DNA of 64,000 nt, taken from Romanomermis culicivorax. Lineage: Eukaryota > Nematoda > Enoplea > Mermithida > Mermithidae. Positions 10,800 to 21,402 of the stretch are shown here, piece after piece. The position numbers and the translations under genes were made by a program. Below the pieces are notes generated by a model. That model worked only from the letters and a program-made list of their open reading frames with translations, had not been told where the DNA came from and ran no database searches. The stretch's first letter is position 1, and each line of letters begins with the position of its first letter. The DNA is taken from NCBI GenBank assembly GCA_963922205.1, contig CAWUHX010000291.1, forward strand, positions 310,001 through 374,000, in the 5' to 3' direction.

Positions 10800-11890
10800 G
10801 GGGTGTAGCCAATTGCGCCCTTTTCATATGCTCTTTTGCCAATTGCGCCGATCCAAATGCGCCACATGTCATATGCGCCATTATCATATGCGCTATTGGC
10901 AAATGCGCCGTGTGTTAAATGCGCCATTTGCAAATGCGCATTGTTCATTTCGGCCATAATTCTAATTGGACACTGAAAACATAGTATCAAATGAGAAATG
11001 TAGTTATTCTTGAAGACCAAACAAACAAGGCAAAAACAACATTATAAATTATTATACCGTCATACAGGATCACACAGATAGTCACATAGCCAGAGTTGAA
11101 AATTACCAAAGTGCAATTATGTCACATTTGGAACTCTAGAATTTTTTACACCCAATCTACAGTATGATCAGGGTCAAATTAATGCTATTGATTTTATGAC
11201 CAGTATAGCTTATAATTTGACTGATCCATTGGCGTATTAAATACTGTAACTCTATGCATTTGTGTCTTGCTTATTTTGACTTTCGAACTCAAGTGGTAAG
11301 ATTTGGAGTAAATGTTTAGTTTTGCTGCTTCTGAACAAATTTGAAGTATGAAGGTACTGGGTACAGGATTATCTGATCATAGAATCATGATCAGATCAAT
11401 GAATCAAGATCAGATCATAGAATCAAGATCAGATCATAGAATCATGATCAGATCAATGAATCAAGATCAGATCATAGAATCAAGATCAGATCATAGAATT
11501 ATGATCAGATCATGAAATCATGATCATGTCGTAGAATCATTTGCAGCAGCTAAACTGTGATATAGATTAACTACGTAAGTCTGAGAAAAATAAACATACA
11601 GCAAAAATTTTCGGATCGGAAAAATTTTGTAAAAAAATGCTTCCCAAACAATTTCTAGACAATAGTCATCTTTGTCACTTTTTTTATTACCGGTGCATCC
11701 ATTGTCTTTCTATGATGAATTAAAACACAAAGGCGGCGCATTTGCAAAAAGCGCAATTGCAGTTGGCGCATTATACACATGGCCCAAATGCATAGGGCGC
11801 ATATAAAAATGGCGCACTTGAAAATCGGCGCAATTGGCTAGGGCGCAAATGGGAAAGCGCAATTGAAACTGGCGCATATGGCTACAAACC
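10800..11890. mobile_element. Non-autonomous DNA element with GCGCC-rich subterminal arrays
   Basis: The ends are GGGGTGTAGCCAATTGCGCC and, inverted, GGTTTGTAGCCATATGCGCC. A perfect 8-bp target duplication CCTTAAAG occupies 10792-10799 and 11891-11898. About 150 bp at each end consists of repeated GCGCC/GCGCA words spaced roughly 12-20 bp apart and in opposite orientation at the two ends, as expected of transposase-binding arrays. A minisatellite sits in the middle. There is no coding capacity. The 8-bp duplication suggests hAT. Confidence 0.85.
11371..11545. repeat. 19-bp minisatellite with 57-bp higher-order period
   Basis: Tandem 19-bp units of the type TCATAGAATCATGATCAGA fill the stretch. 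Three variants occur in the order A-B-C-A-B-C, giving a 57-bp higher-order unit that is present twice before the array decays. Each unit contains the palindrome TGATCA. It lies inside the GCGCC-rich element. Confidence 0.85.
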
Positions 11891-11898
11891 CCTTAAAG

Positions 11899-12491
11899 AC
11901 CCACCCTAAAATTGTAGGCAATCGATAACCCTCCGTCTCCAAAAAATCGTTTAGTCTTCCTATACCTCGAAGCTCTGTTACATTTATGTATACTCAAAAA
12001 TAGCAAATTTAATGACATTTTCCAACATGTTTGTATAAAATTACAGTAAATATGTCCGAATCTGAATAGCTCCCCATAAGGCACTACCCAACTCTGATCA
12101 AAACTTTAATATAATGTGTAAATAGCTGCAGAACTAGGGAAAAAATGTGACACGTCTTGATAAAGGTGCTTCACAATTCTGTAGAAATTGTACAATGCAT
12201 GGTTGTATAAAGTTCTTGATGCTAAATTGTAGAGCGCAGTCTTCTTAATATAATTATTGTTCAACTAAATGTAATGTTTTTTCTGAACCTCAGATATCAT
12301 CAATCCCGTGGTACGCAGATTTTCTTATTCGTGCAGAACGAATTTTGCTGCGATACTCAGTGCCCGGAACTATTCGAAATATATTTTTATGTGTAACTAA
12401 TTTTTGATTTATCTTAGGCAAGGTCGAACTCCTCAAAAGATGAGCCTTAAATAACAGACCTCTTGTTTTTTAGTATTTCTAATTCTATTCT
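11899..12491. other. Intergenic region upstream of CTU1
   Basis: This is single-copy-looking AT-rich sequence and would hold the CTU1 promoter and 5' UTR. No convincing TATA box or other core promoter element stands out. A 3' splice-site-like tract (TTGTTTTTTAG, ending about 12472) lies about 20 bases before the start codon. It could mark a 5' UTR intron or a trans-splice acceptor, which only transcript data could decide. Confidence 0.35.
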
Positions 12492-15400
12492 ATGGTGATT
12501 TGCCTGAATTGTCGCTCAGAAAAAGCGGCCGTTCGTCGTCCAAAAACTGGCGACGCCGTTTGCCGCTCGTGTTTTTTAAACTTATTCGAAACCGAAGTCC
12601 ACCGGACGATTATTGCGTACAATCTTTTCGAGCCGGGCGAGACAGTAGCCATCGGTGTATCGGGCGGCAAAGATTCCAGCGTCGTTCTACACGTTTTAGA
12701 TTTATTGAACCAACGTTACCAATACGGCGTCAATTTAGTTATGGTGGCTATAGACGAAGGTATTGTCGGCTATAGGGATCATTCTTTGGAAGCGGTTCAC
12801 GAACAACAACGGAAGTAAAAAATTGTGGTTTTGTTTTTTCTCATTTTCTCCATTTGTGATTGTGCAATCTCTGTAAAGATTAGTATTCTGGTTCGATGAC
12901 CCGAAAATACATACAGTCATGATTTAGGTACCAATGCGGCCATTGTTTGATGAATTCTGAATATTAAAAAAACTTTTTGACTGAGAAAATAGTTCTTACA
13001 TAATCGCATGATAGTGGGGTCGAAAACGAAAAAATCATCAAAATCTAAAAAATTCTCTAGTGATTAAAAATGAAACAGGTGACGAAACACGGTTTGATGC
13101 CCTTTTAGAAAGCTGAGATTTAGAGTGAAAAAAGTCAGAAAAAATCATCTGAACAACTCACATCTTCCAAGTTCAGTGAGTTTTCACAGACAATAAATCA
13201 TTCAACTCTACCGTTAATTCGAGCAACATGTCGAAAAAATTCAGTGAAAAATGGTGGCGGAAGCGCGACCATTCGCTCGTTTATAGTCAAAATGATGCAC
13301 GAGAACACTATACCACTAATCATAATTTTGACGAAATGTTTAAACTTTACATTCATCTTGAGAAATATAAAATGACTTCTGCGCAAAATACTTTATACCT
13401 TCGTGTTCAGCACAAAAAACTGGTGAGTATAATGTATTTGTTTTGGGCAAGTGCGGATTTAGGGGAGGCGGAGGGCGGCCGCCCCCCGAAACTTTTGAAA
13501 TACAATTTTTTATCTGTATAGGCAAATTTGAAAAATTTTTGAAAATTTTTTGAATTTTTTTGGAAAAATACTTAATTTTGAGCACCGTCCCCCTGAAAAA
13601 ATTTCTGGATCCGCCACTGGTTTCAGGTACAAGTTGCCGCTGAAAATTTTATCTTACGACGAATTGTTCGGTTGGACGATGGACAAAGTCGTCGCATTGA
13701 CGGGTAAAAAAGGAAATTGTACATATTGCGGCGTTTTTCGACGTCAGTCGTTGGAAAAAGGGGCCGTAGTGATGGGCGCCTCAAAATTAGTCACTGGTCA
13801 CAACGCCGATGATGCCGCCGAAACCGTGAGTGTAAAATTGGTTATTTTATAATGTGAAGCGACAAAAATTAGTATACAGTTGTAAATTGTTTACACAGCT
13901 TCTACTAATTTTCCAATCTACATTTTTGACAGTTGATTAAATTATGCTCACAAATGTCCGGTCTTATGTAACATATGGTTCAGTAGAAAATCGTTAAAAT
14001 ATGAAATAATACTTGCTTTTAAGTTATTTACCAGCATTTCAAGAAACAGACTATAGGTATTTGCATGAAATGTAACGGAAATGGACTTTCAGGATATGTT
14101 TACGGCGGTTCGAACACTTTTTGGTTAATTTTCCTCCTACATTCGAAATAGAAAAAGTTGAAAGTATATGTCAATCCTTTTTGATGAGTTTTTTCTGGAC
14201 TTCAACTGTCAACGTGAAATATAACCAGTGTTTTTTAGCGGCATACCCATTAGCGGTGCCGCTAATGGCAGTTTGACTCCATTAGCGCAAAAAATTTTAT
14301 TAGCGTGCTGTAATTTTTTTTAAACATTAGCCGTCAAGTTATTAGTTATTATATTAAGCATTATTGAGAATGTCTTATTGTAAACTTATTTTAAATCAAG
14401 ACAACACTTCTTATTTCAGGATGTTATAAGCACCGTTTTTTCTTCAAATGGGGTCTTTTGAGGAAAAACGTTTTGGATATGGTTCTCATTGTGGAAAAAA
14501 TTTTTGGGAATTCAAAACCTGAAAGGTGCATTTTAGTGAACATTGAAAGGTCAAAATCTCAAAATTTTCCGTCGCCGTCATGGGTGCAATAATCGTTATT
14601 TTCTATCGGGCACGACCGTTAGCATATCTACTTCCACTTACTAATTAATGCTCAACAGTTTCTATCAATCAAGTTAACTCGTCTCATTTTCTCATCGTTA
14701 ACAGTTAGTATTTCGTCGAAAATAGAGATTTTTCATCAATTCTCTCAATTTTTTCTCTCGGGGCTTGGAATTTTTCAAACGTTTGCAACATTAACTTTTG
14801 CGTTTATTGAAGATGGAAATTGATGACATCGTTCTAGACTGTGATTTTAGCATTTTTGTTCACGAATAATATTAGTTGCACAAATGGGGAACAAATTACA
14901 CTTTATTAGTTGCATTTTAATTTATTTCTCAACGTTGTGAAGGTTCATTTTCCAAGGTTTTTGAAAGTGAAAATCCAAAAATTTTTCTGGTGTTCCGCGC
15001 CGGACTAAGAAATAAATAAAATTGAATAATTTTGATCGGAAATACATAAATGTTAATAATGGATAAACTTATGAGAACTCTCGTTAATATGCTTTCTCTG
15101 CTCCTGTAGAACACCAATATATTCTTCATCAGCTCACTTAACCTAACTAGATTTTTCTAAATTTTTTCCTCATTTCTGCAGGTTTCTGACTCCAAGAACA
15201 TCAAAATACTTGGGTATGCTCCTAAAATACATAAAAAAAGCATCCGTAGCCACATTATAAACGTTGTTTAGAATGTGGAAAATTTTTGGTCGAGAAAAAA
15301 ACGGTGGTTATAAGATACATAATCATTTTATCTATTTCACAATCAACGTTGACAGCATTCTTTAAAAAGAAAAATTATTCAAAAGTACCTACCTAATTTT

Positions 15401-18400
15401 ATCATAGTGAATTCTGAAATAAAAATTTAAATTTGGTCTTTAGCGCTGCGCTAATGACCAAAATTTTTGATTAGCGCGGCCGATGTTTTATTAGCGCCGC
15501 GCTAAAAAAAACAGTGAATATAACTCAAAAATTTTGTGATCTTTTTCTTCTTTGGAATATCTTATGGTCCAGACCGATCGGAATATATTGATCAATATAA
15601 AAATATAGTATTTTCCCTAGTTAAATTAGCTTTACACGGATTTTTATCAAAATCTCTACAGTGATTGGCAAGAAAGCATTCAAACATATATACATGATGT
15701 AATTAGGGAGAAGTCTCATAAATTTTCGGCCATATGGCTAGCCACATGGTGACTCCAAGATTTGTCAATCATATGACATATGATTAGCTATGGAACTGCA
15801 TCCTTTTGAACGATAAAATACTCAAAATTGTTAATTTCTTGGTAGAAAATAGTCATTCTTGTACAAAAATGGTCAAAAAAGTATTAATTTTCCAAGCTGC
15901 ATCATAGATAGGGATTCTGGTGGTTCTATTTTGATATAACAACCATTTTTTAAACTTATTACGCAGAAAATTCGATTTTTTTTCACTGATCCTTTCCCCA
16001 AATTTTGGTCAATCGGTGACCTCACTCGTGAGAAGCCCAACGGATCTTCTCATAGCTCCGAGCTAAGTTAAATGTCGTAGTATTGAGTCGTTCTTTCAGT
16101 TTTAATTCCGCACACATTTTTATCAAAATTAATAAAATATTGGAATGCTGTCAAAGAAATCGTTTGAGAAGTTTCAGGTTCGAAAGTCAAGCTGATATTC
16201 AGCTTCTTGAAAAACACTCTTCAAAATGACGCTTGAAGAACTGCACTTCGAAAACGAATACGGTTAGAGGGCCATTCCAACATGTGAAATTTCACGTTGA
16301 TAATTTGAAATCGCTGTTTTTGCTCAGTAATCCTCACTATTACTAACTATAAGCTTTGAAAATTGATAAATAGATTAACATTTTATCCGGTGAAAAATAG
16401 CGATCTTTTCCTGCTAAATTTGAAATGTATTTATTTTTCTTGAACTTTGATTACTCAGAATAATTTGCATACAATATGTATGTATATCATCGATAAAAGT
16501 TTTGATTCTAATATGTTTGAATTTGACTCTGTATTTTCATTTTGTAATTTTAAATAGACCTGATTAGAAAACGGAGAAAATCAGCGAAAAATCATCTATG
16601 CCTGCCTGATGAATTCGATCAAAACAGCAGAAATTATAACAATTTTGAGCTGATGATTTGCAACCATAATTCAAAAATCGGAGAACCAATCAAAAAAATC
16701 TGATTTTCCCGAAAACCTCCGTCATTGCCCAGCATTGGCTCTGCTTAATTTTCGAAAAATAGGTTGTGAAGATGCTGTATATTTGAAAAACTTTTTGTGA
16801 CTCAAGAACAATTTCTCTCTCTTTTGTATAAGAAGTTGATTTTTCTAAAGCTAATTCAAAAGAATATATGAAATATAGTCGGCTTTGTGCTTATTCGTTA
16901 TAATTCAAATGAAAATTTAGTCATGGATGACCAAAAAAGTAATTTGCAGATATCCAAAATCTCTCGGAAGTTTTCGACCAATTCAACCGCGTTCCCGTAG
17001 AATAAAAGTGAATCTTGTCATCTGTATCAATATAGTTATATAAATTCAGAGATATTTTCAGTCATTTATACTGTAGTATAGTTTACTTTGAAATAATAGA
17101 TGCAACGATCCCAGGGAACTAAGTTCAATACAGGAATAGTAAACTTATTGAATGATTTTCTTGTATGCATACCTGTAATTGGGGGGTTGGGGGGGACCTC
17201 CCCCCCAACTTGGCCAACCATATACCCAACCCCCCCCCCAAGCCCCGCCCAGTTGGGAAAAAACTAGAAAAAATTGGCAAAAAGTGCCTTTTTTGGAAAA
17301 ATTTCGACTTTTTTCGACCCCTTCCCCCAAAATGTCGGGTTTACCCCCCCCCCCCCAACTGGTCGGACCTCTTACAGGTATGCTTGTATGAATGGCCAAC
17401 AGAACAACTAAAAATTTTCTTAGGATAGCCTGGTTAAGTGATCCAAATTTCTCTAGTAGCAATAAGGGTATCGACACTATTCTAACCATGTCAAAAGTTG
17501 ATAAGCATTATGCTTTTTCTATAATATTTGTCTTTCCGCGTCCATGAAGAAATTAGCGCATTTTCTACAGTGATTAACTTTTGCGTTGCGACCTAATTTT
17601 TGGTTGTCGATGCGTCAATCGTTTCAAAGTGAATGGGCTGGCTGCTGTAGTTTTATCATTTTATGGTTTTGTTTTTAGATCCTAATGAACCTATTACGCG
17701 GCGACATAGCTCGCTTACAACGCTGCACCCATCCACTCAGCGGCGCCAGGGACGAATTGCCGCGTGTCAAGCCCCTTTATTATAGTTACGAAAAAGAAAT
17801 TGTATTGTACGCACGGTGAGCCTTAATTTTTTACACACTCGAGAAACTAGATTTTTCGCATAAAGTGTTATCCATCTACGCATGTCCTTAATAATATTAA
17901 TAGTATCCGGAACTTCATTTTTTAACGGCAAGTGGATGAGTGTGTTTTTTGAAAGTGATTTTGGCTTTTTGCCAAACAGGGTTTTTCCCCACAGTGCGAG
18001 CTTTTTTGGGCTGTGCGGAAAAAATTTTGCGCATTTTCCGCACAAAACAGAGTTTGGGCGTGTTTACTGCTGGAATTCATGAAAAGGTTCCTTTTGCTTC
18101 AATTTAGAAGGTCAAAATCTCAAATTTTTTCGGCGCTCCGCGCCGACGATGACCATAATTTATAATATTCACTACAACTAAGCTGAAGATTAGCCAAAAG
18201 AAGTTTAGTTTCATTTATCAGTTATCCATGAATCTGCTAGAATTTTCGCGATGAATATGGATGTGTTGATTTTTTCCACATTTCTCCAATCTCCACACAT
18301 TCATCCAATACCATCATTTCTTGGAAAAATCTAAACTGAAAATATGACTAATTATCTCTGGAATAAATTTTTCAATATTTCAACAGCTCCTGTGTTCAAA

Positions 18401-20128
18401 AATTTTCCGGTGCTACACACCTGAAAAGTTAAACGTGCATGGTTTTCATGATTTGAAGTTCCTCATCTCATTTATCAATCAGTAATCTTCCGTATTCAGT
18501 ACAGATTTTGTTGGAAATTGAGATTTATTATTGATCTTCATGAATTCTTTGTCTCGCCTGAAGTTTTCTGACTTTTCTGAACACAAATTTTGTCATTGGG
18601 AAAAGATGAATACAGATTTTTGATTGGAAATGTAGAGCTTGTATTTTAGGGATAAGGGTTGAAAAGACTCATTTTCCAGCGTTCTAGAATATCGAAATCT
18701 AGAAATTGAGTGAATTTAAATCTATAAATCTTCAGCTCTAATCACAGAAATAACAGCAGCAACCATTAACTTTGCTCAATCAATCTGAAATAATGTTTTT
18801 GAGCTAGAAAAACGGATACTTTTTAAAATTTTCTGGCAATTTTCAATTTTCGCCCATTTTACACATTTTTCAAATGATTTCAACTTCGAACAGAGAAAAT
18901 TTTTGTGTGCAGAAAAAAGTTTGGGCCTGCACACCTTCATTTGCACGGTGCGGATGAAGGTGTGTAGAAAAAATCCTGTTGCCAAACCTTTTCTCTGCTT
19001 AGTATTTTTCATTTCCGTGAGCCTCATAATCTAAAAATCATAGCCAAAGGTCTGCACAAAAATTTTAAGGAAACAGTTTGTGAAAAAATTTATTTTTTTG
19101 TATACAGTGAGATACAGAAGTCAAAAATCGAACTGCCCTCAAAATTCCGTACGTTGCTCATGATTGAAAATATTTGAGCTCTAACTTCGGAATTTACGAT
19201 TTTTTTATCAAATTTAACTTTTTATAAACTAAAATTTTGAGTGTTTTATTGGAAAAAATTTTTTTCAAGCGAATTGCAACGAATACGGCGGGAATCGTCT
19301 TTCATAAAACATCATAAACTTTACGGGTTTGGATATTACGCTTTACACTGTTCTAAAGAGCATCCAATTCTTTCCAAGGTACAGTCATTCATTTTAAATT
19401 ATCTCAAATATCCGGCTGAGTTTCGATTTGTAAAAATCGAAAGTTTTAATTGCGACCCAAATATCTCTAAGAATTTTCAATCTTGAGCATTGCGCTCTGT
19501 GGTCGAACTTCTCAGGAAATGTGTCTTTAAAACTAAAAATGCTAAACTTCTGGCCTAAATGGAAAATTGTAAACTGTTTTTTTCGTCCTTTGCAGAATAA
19601 AATCTGTTTTTTTAGATTTTACTGGATGTTAATCTCAAATTCTCTTCTAGATTTCGTAATTTACAGTATTTCGCAACCGAATGCATCTATGCCCCCAACT
19701 CATACCGAGGTCACGCTAGAACTTTCATCAAACTACTGGAACGTCTGCGACCTCGTTCTATAACGGATATTTTAGCTTCTGGTCAATTTTTGTCAAAAAT
19801 TTGCAAAAGTTTACATCAAAATTCGTCGCAAAACTACAAAAATCGTGCCAAAATTATGCAGATTTCGGGCGGCCGTTTATCTATTCAAACGCGATCGACG
19901 TGTCAGAAATGCGGTTCGATTTCTAGCCAGCCGATTTGTTACGCATGTTCATTGTTGGATATTTTGAGAAGATTGAATAGCCCCGGTTTAAAAAATGACG
20001 TCCAATATATCAGTGTCGATCGACGAACAATAGAAAGTAACGCGAAAACGAAGGAAATTGCATGTATCGAAGATTTAGTGACCGAAAATAGCACCAAGAA
20101 AAAAACGTGCGCATGCGATGAATCGTGA
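12492..20128 (+). CDS. CTU1: Cytoplasmic tRNA 2-thiolation protein 1 (CTU1/NCS6)
   Basis: CTU1 adenylates and thiolates wobble uridine-34 of Lys, Glu and Gln tRNAs in the cytosol, with CTU2 and sulfur from URM1. Exons are 12492-12814, 13627-13825, 17679-17815 and 19651-20128, with phases 2, 0 and 2 at the junctions. They join into 378 residues with no internal stop. Visible features are an N-terminal zinc ribbon (C4, C7, C24, C27), the PP-loop ATP-binding motif SGGKDS (57-62), the CTYC motif (C139, C142), GHNADD (165-170), the conserved block [14 protein letters not shown] (230-243), and a C-terminal zinc ribbon (C304, C307, C316, C319). The length is slightly above the usual 350 or so because of a polar tail. 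The ATG is the first in frame and puts the zinc ribbon at the correct distance. Identification is secure. Confidence 0.96.
12815..13626 (+). other. CTU1 intron 1
   Basis: This 812-bp intron runs from donor GTAAAA to acceptor GGTTTCAG. The last 180 bp before the acceptor are a MITE (13447-13619), so only seven bases of non-MITE sequence precede exon 2. The remainder has no recognisable feature. Confidence 0.9.
13447..13619. mobile_element. Small MITE abutting the 3' splice site of CTU1 intron 1
   Basis: The ends are AAGTGCGGATTTAGGGG and CTGGATCCGCCACT, which are imperfect inverted repeats (CAGTGGCGGATCCAG type). A run of C residues after a GCGGCCGC palindrome is typical of this widespread invertebrate MITE class. 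The target duplication is not clear. The right end lies seven bases from the splice acceptor at 13626. Confidence 0.7.
13835..14058. mobile_element. Degenerate TA-type MITE copy
   Basis: The right end (ATTTCAAGAAACAGACTATA) matches the right end of the better copy at 58374-58621. The left part is more diverged but keeps GACAAAAATTAGTA. Further copies lie at 42985-43222 and, partly, 45985-46150. Confidence 0.55.
14226..15516. mobile_element. hAT-like element with AGCGGC/GCGCTAA ends
   Basis: This 1291-bp element runs from CAGTGTTTTTTAGCG to CGCTAAAAAAAACAGTG and has a perfect 8-bp target duplication AATATAAC (14218-14225, 15517-15524). The word ATTAGCG recurs at both ends. A hairpin variant CTGGTGTTCCGCGCCGG occurs at 14987-15003, and a degenerate one lies near 14568. 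There is no coding capacity. Confidence 0.9.
17167..17383. mobile_element. C-rich MITE with GCATACCTGTAA ends
   Basis: Perfect 12-bp terminal inverted repeats GCATACCTGTAA / TTACAGGTATGC are flanked by TTGTAT on both sides. The interior has long G- and C-runs in opposite orientation, so the element is itself a foldback. Relatives lie around 2055-2071/7554, at 28946-29761 and at 31743. Confidence 0.88.
17816..19650 (+). other. CTU1 intron 3
   Basis: This 1.8-kb intron has donor GTGAGC and acceptor TCTTCTAG. It contains a 1-kb hAT-like element (17977-18978). The remainder, including an 81-codon open frame at 19241-19486, has no recognisable function. The intron splits an arginine codon (CG/A). 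Confidence 0.9.
17977..18978. mobile_element. hAT-like element in CTU1 intron 3
   Basis: The ends are CAGGGTTTTTCCCCACAG and TGTGTAGAAAAAATCCTG. A perfect 8-bp duplication TTGCCAAA lies at 17969-17976 and 18979-18986. The hairpin CGGCGCTCCGCGCCG is at 18131-18145, about 155 bp from the left end. Part of the interior (18600-18950) matches 34380-34830. It has no transposase. Confidence 0.9.
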
Positions 20129-20144
20129 CTTTTGTGATTCTGAG

Positions 20145-20150
20145 AATAAA
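20145..20150 (+). terminator. CTU1 polyadenylation signal
   Basis: AATAAA lies 17 bases after the CTU1 stop codon and is followed by a T/G-rich stretch (20169-20200). A 3' UTR this short is plausible for a compact housekeeping gene. Confidence 0.75.
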
Positions 20151-20245
20151 AGTTTATTTTCGAAGATTTGTTTTGTTGATTGCTGTACTTGTTGTTAACA
20201 TGATTCATATTTTGTAGTTGAGGAATGTATTTTCTAGTTTTGTAG

Positions 20246-21393
20246 GCGTGTTCCCAATACAGCGAAACCCACAACAGCAAAACTCAAGATAGCGATACTC
20301 AAAACAGCGAAGTCTCAATGCGGTGATTCTAATTACAGTGAAGTCCCAATACAACGATTATCATTACAGCGAAGTCTCAATACAACGAAACTCAATACGG
20401 CGATTCTCGATACAGCGAATACTAAAAATTTATATGCATTAGAGTAAACGCGCACATCTTTTTCATGATAAATATGCAAATTAGGTAAATTAAAATCGTT
20501 GCCGATAGTTGAGACAGTCTATGTTTAGTTGCATTTGGCCATCTAAATTTCACATGCTTTTGTGCTACAATTGCGGTAGGTATGCACGAACGGACCATTT
20601 CAAAATCCAAAAAAAAAATTCTGCGAGAAAAACATTTTTTGAAACGGTTGAAAAAAACAAGCAAAAAATTATCATAAGGATTCTCCATTAAAGTTGTTTT
20701 GTATGCAGCTTAATTGCATCACAAAAAAATTAAATTGATGAAATAAATAAAATAAACAAATAAGATGGAATAAATAAAATATATAAGCAGTAAAGCCAGA
20801 ACAAAAAACGAATGATTAAGACATGAGAAGTAAAATAACGTAGTAAAAAGTGAGTAAAAATAGAACAAAAGTACACAACCTGAAAAAAATTATACAAAAA
20901 GTAGCACAAAATAAGAATATTCAAAGAAATAAATTGATAAAGGAAAAAAACAAAACATGCATATGGATATGTTAATAATATAAAAACCAGAATAAAAAAC
21001 TGTAATGTCGTGAAAACCCATGCTATAAAGTCATGTCAGAAATCTGGCGATTGGTGCCAAAATGTGTGGCAGCCGGCATCCACCAGATCGGAAAGGAGGA
21101 CTAAATGGGCCATGTGCCAAAACGTCTACCCCGCCCAATTTCAATTGCTCCATTCTAAAGATAACTGTTTTGAAAATTCGTTATTTTGAGAATCTGTTCT
21201 GATACTTCGCTGTTTTGAGAATCGATGCATTGAGACTTCGCTGAATTGATTCGCTGTTTCGAGGATCGCTGTATTGGGACTTCGCTGAATTGAGAATCGC
21301 TGTTTTGAGACATCGCTGTTTCGAGAATCGCCGTATTGAGTTTCGCTGTTTTGGGAATCGCTGTTGTGTGTTTCGCTGAATAGGGGTGAAACC
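20246..21393. mobile_element. Non-autonomous element with ACAGCGAA/TTCGCTGT subterminal arrays
   Basis: The element is flanked by a perfect 9-bp repeat GTTTTGTAG (20237-20245, 21394-21402), of which 8 bp could be the target duplication. About 170 bp at the left end is a run of ACAGCGAANNTCAAT-type words of 14-16 bp, and about 230 bp at the right end carries the inverted version (TTCGCTGTTTTGAGAATCGC). The middle is AT-rich without genes. It lies just past the CTU1 poly(A) signal. Confidence 0.85.
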
Positions 21394-21402
21394 GTTTTGT
21401 AG

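Larger units (their letters stand above)
13826..17678 (+). other. CTU1 intron 2
   Basis: This 3.85-kb intron contains a copy of the TA-type MITE (about 13835-14058), a 1.3-kb hAT-like element (14226-15516) and a C-rich MITE (17167-17383). The stretch 15525-17160 shows no gene, only AT-rich sequence with a CCATATGGCTAGCCA segment near 15741 that is shared with 28995-29060. Donor GTGAGT and acceptor GTTTTTAG are good consensus sites. Confidence 0.9.

Noticed and set aside
11371-11545. CRISPR-like regular repeat
   Set aside because: The 19-bp units are directly adjacent with no spacers, and the DNA is eukaryotic; it is a minisatellite.
19241-19486. 81-codon open frame between CTU1 exons 3 and 4
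   Set aside because: The CTU1 protein joins perfectly from 17815 to 19651 without it; the frame has no known motif and lies in the intron.
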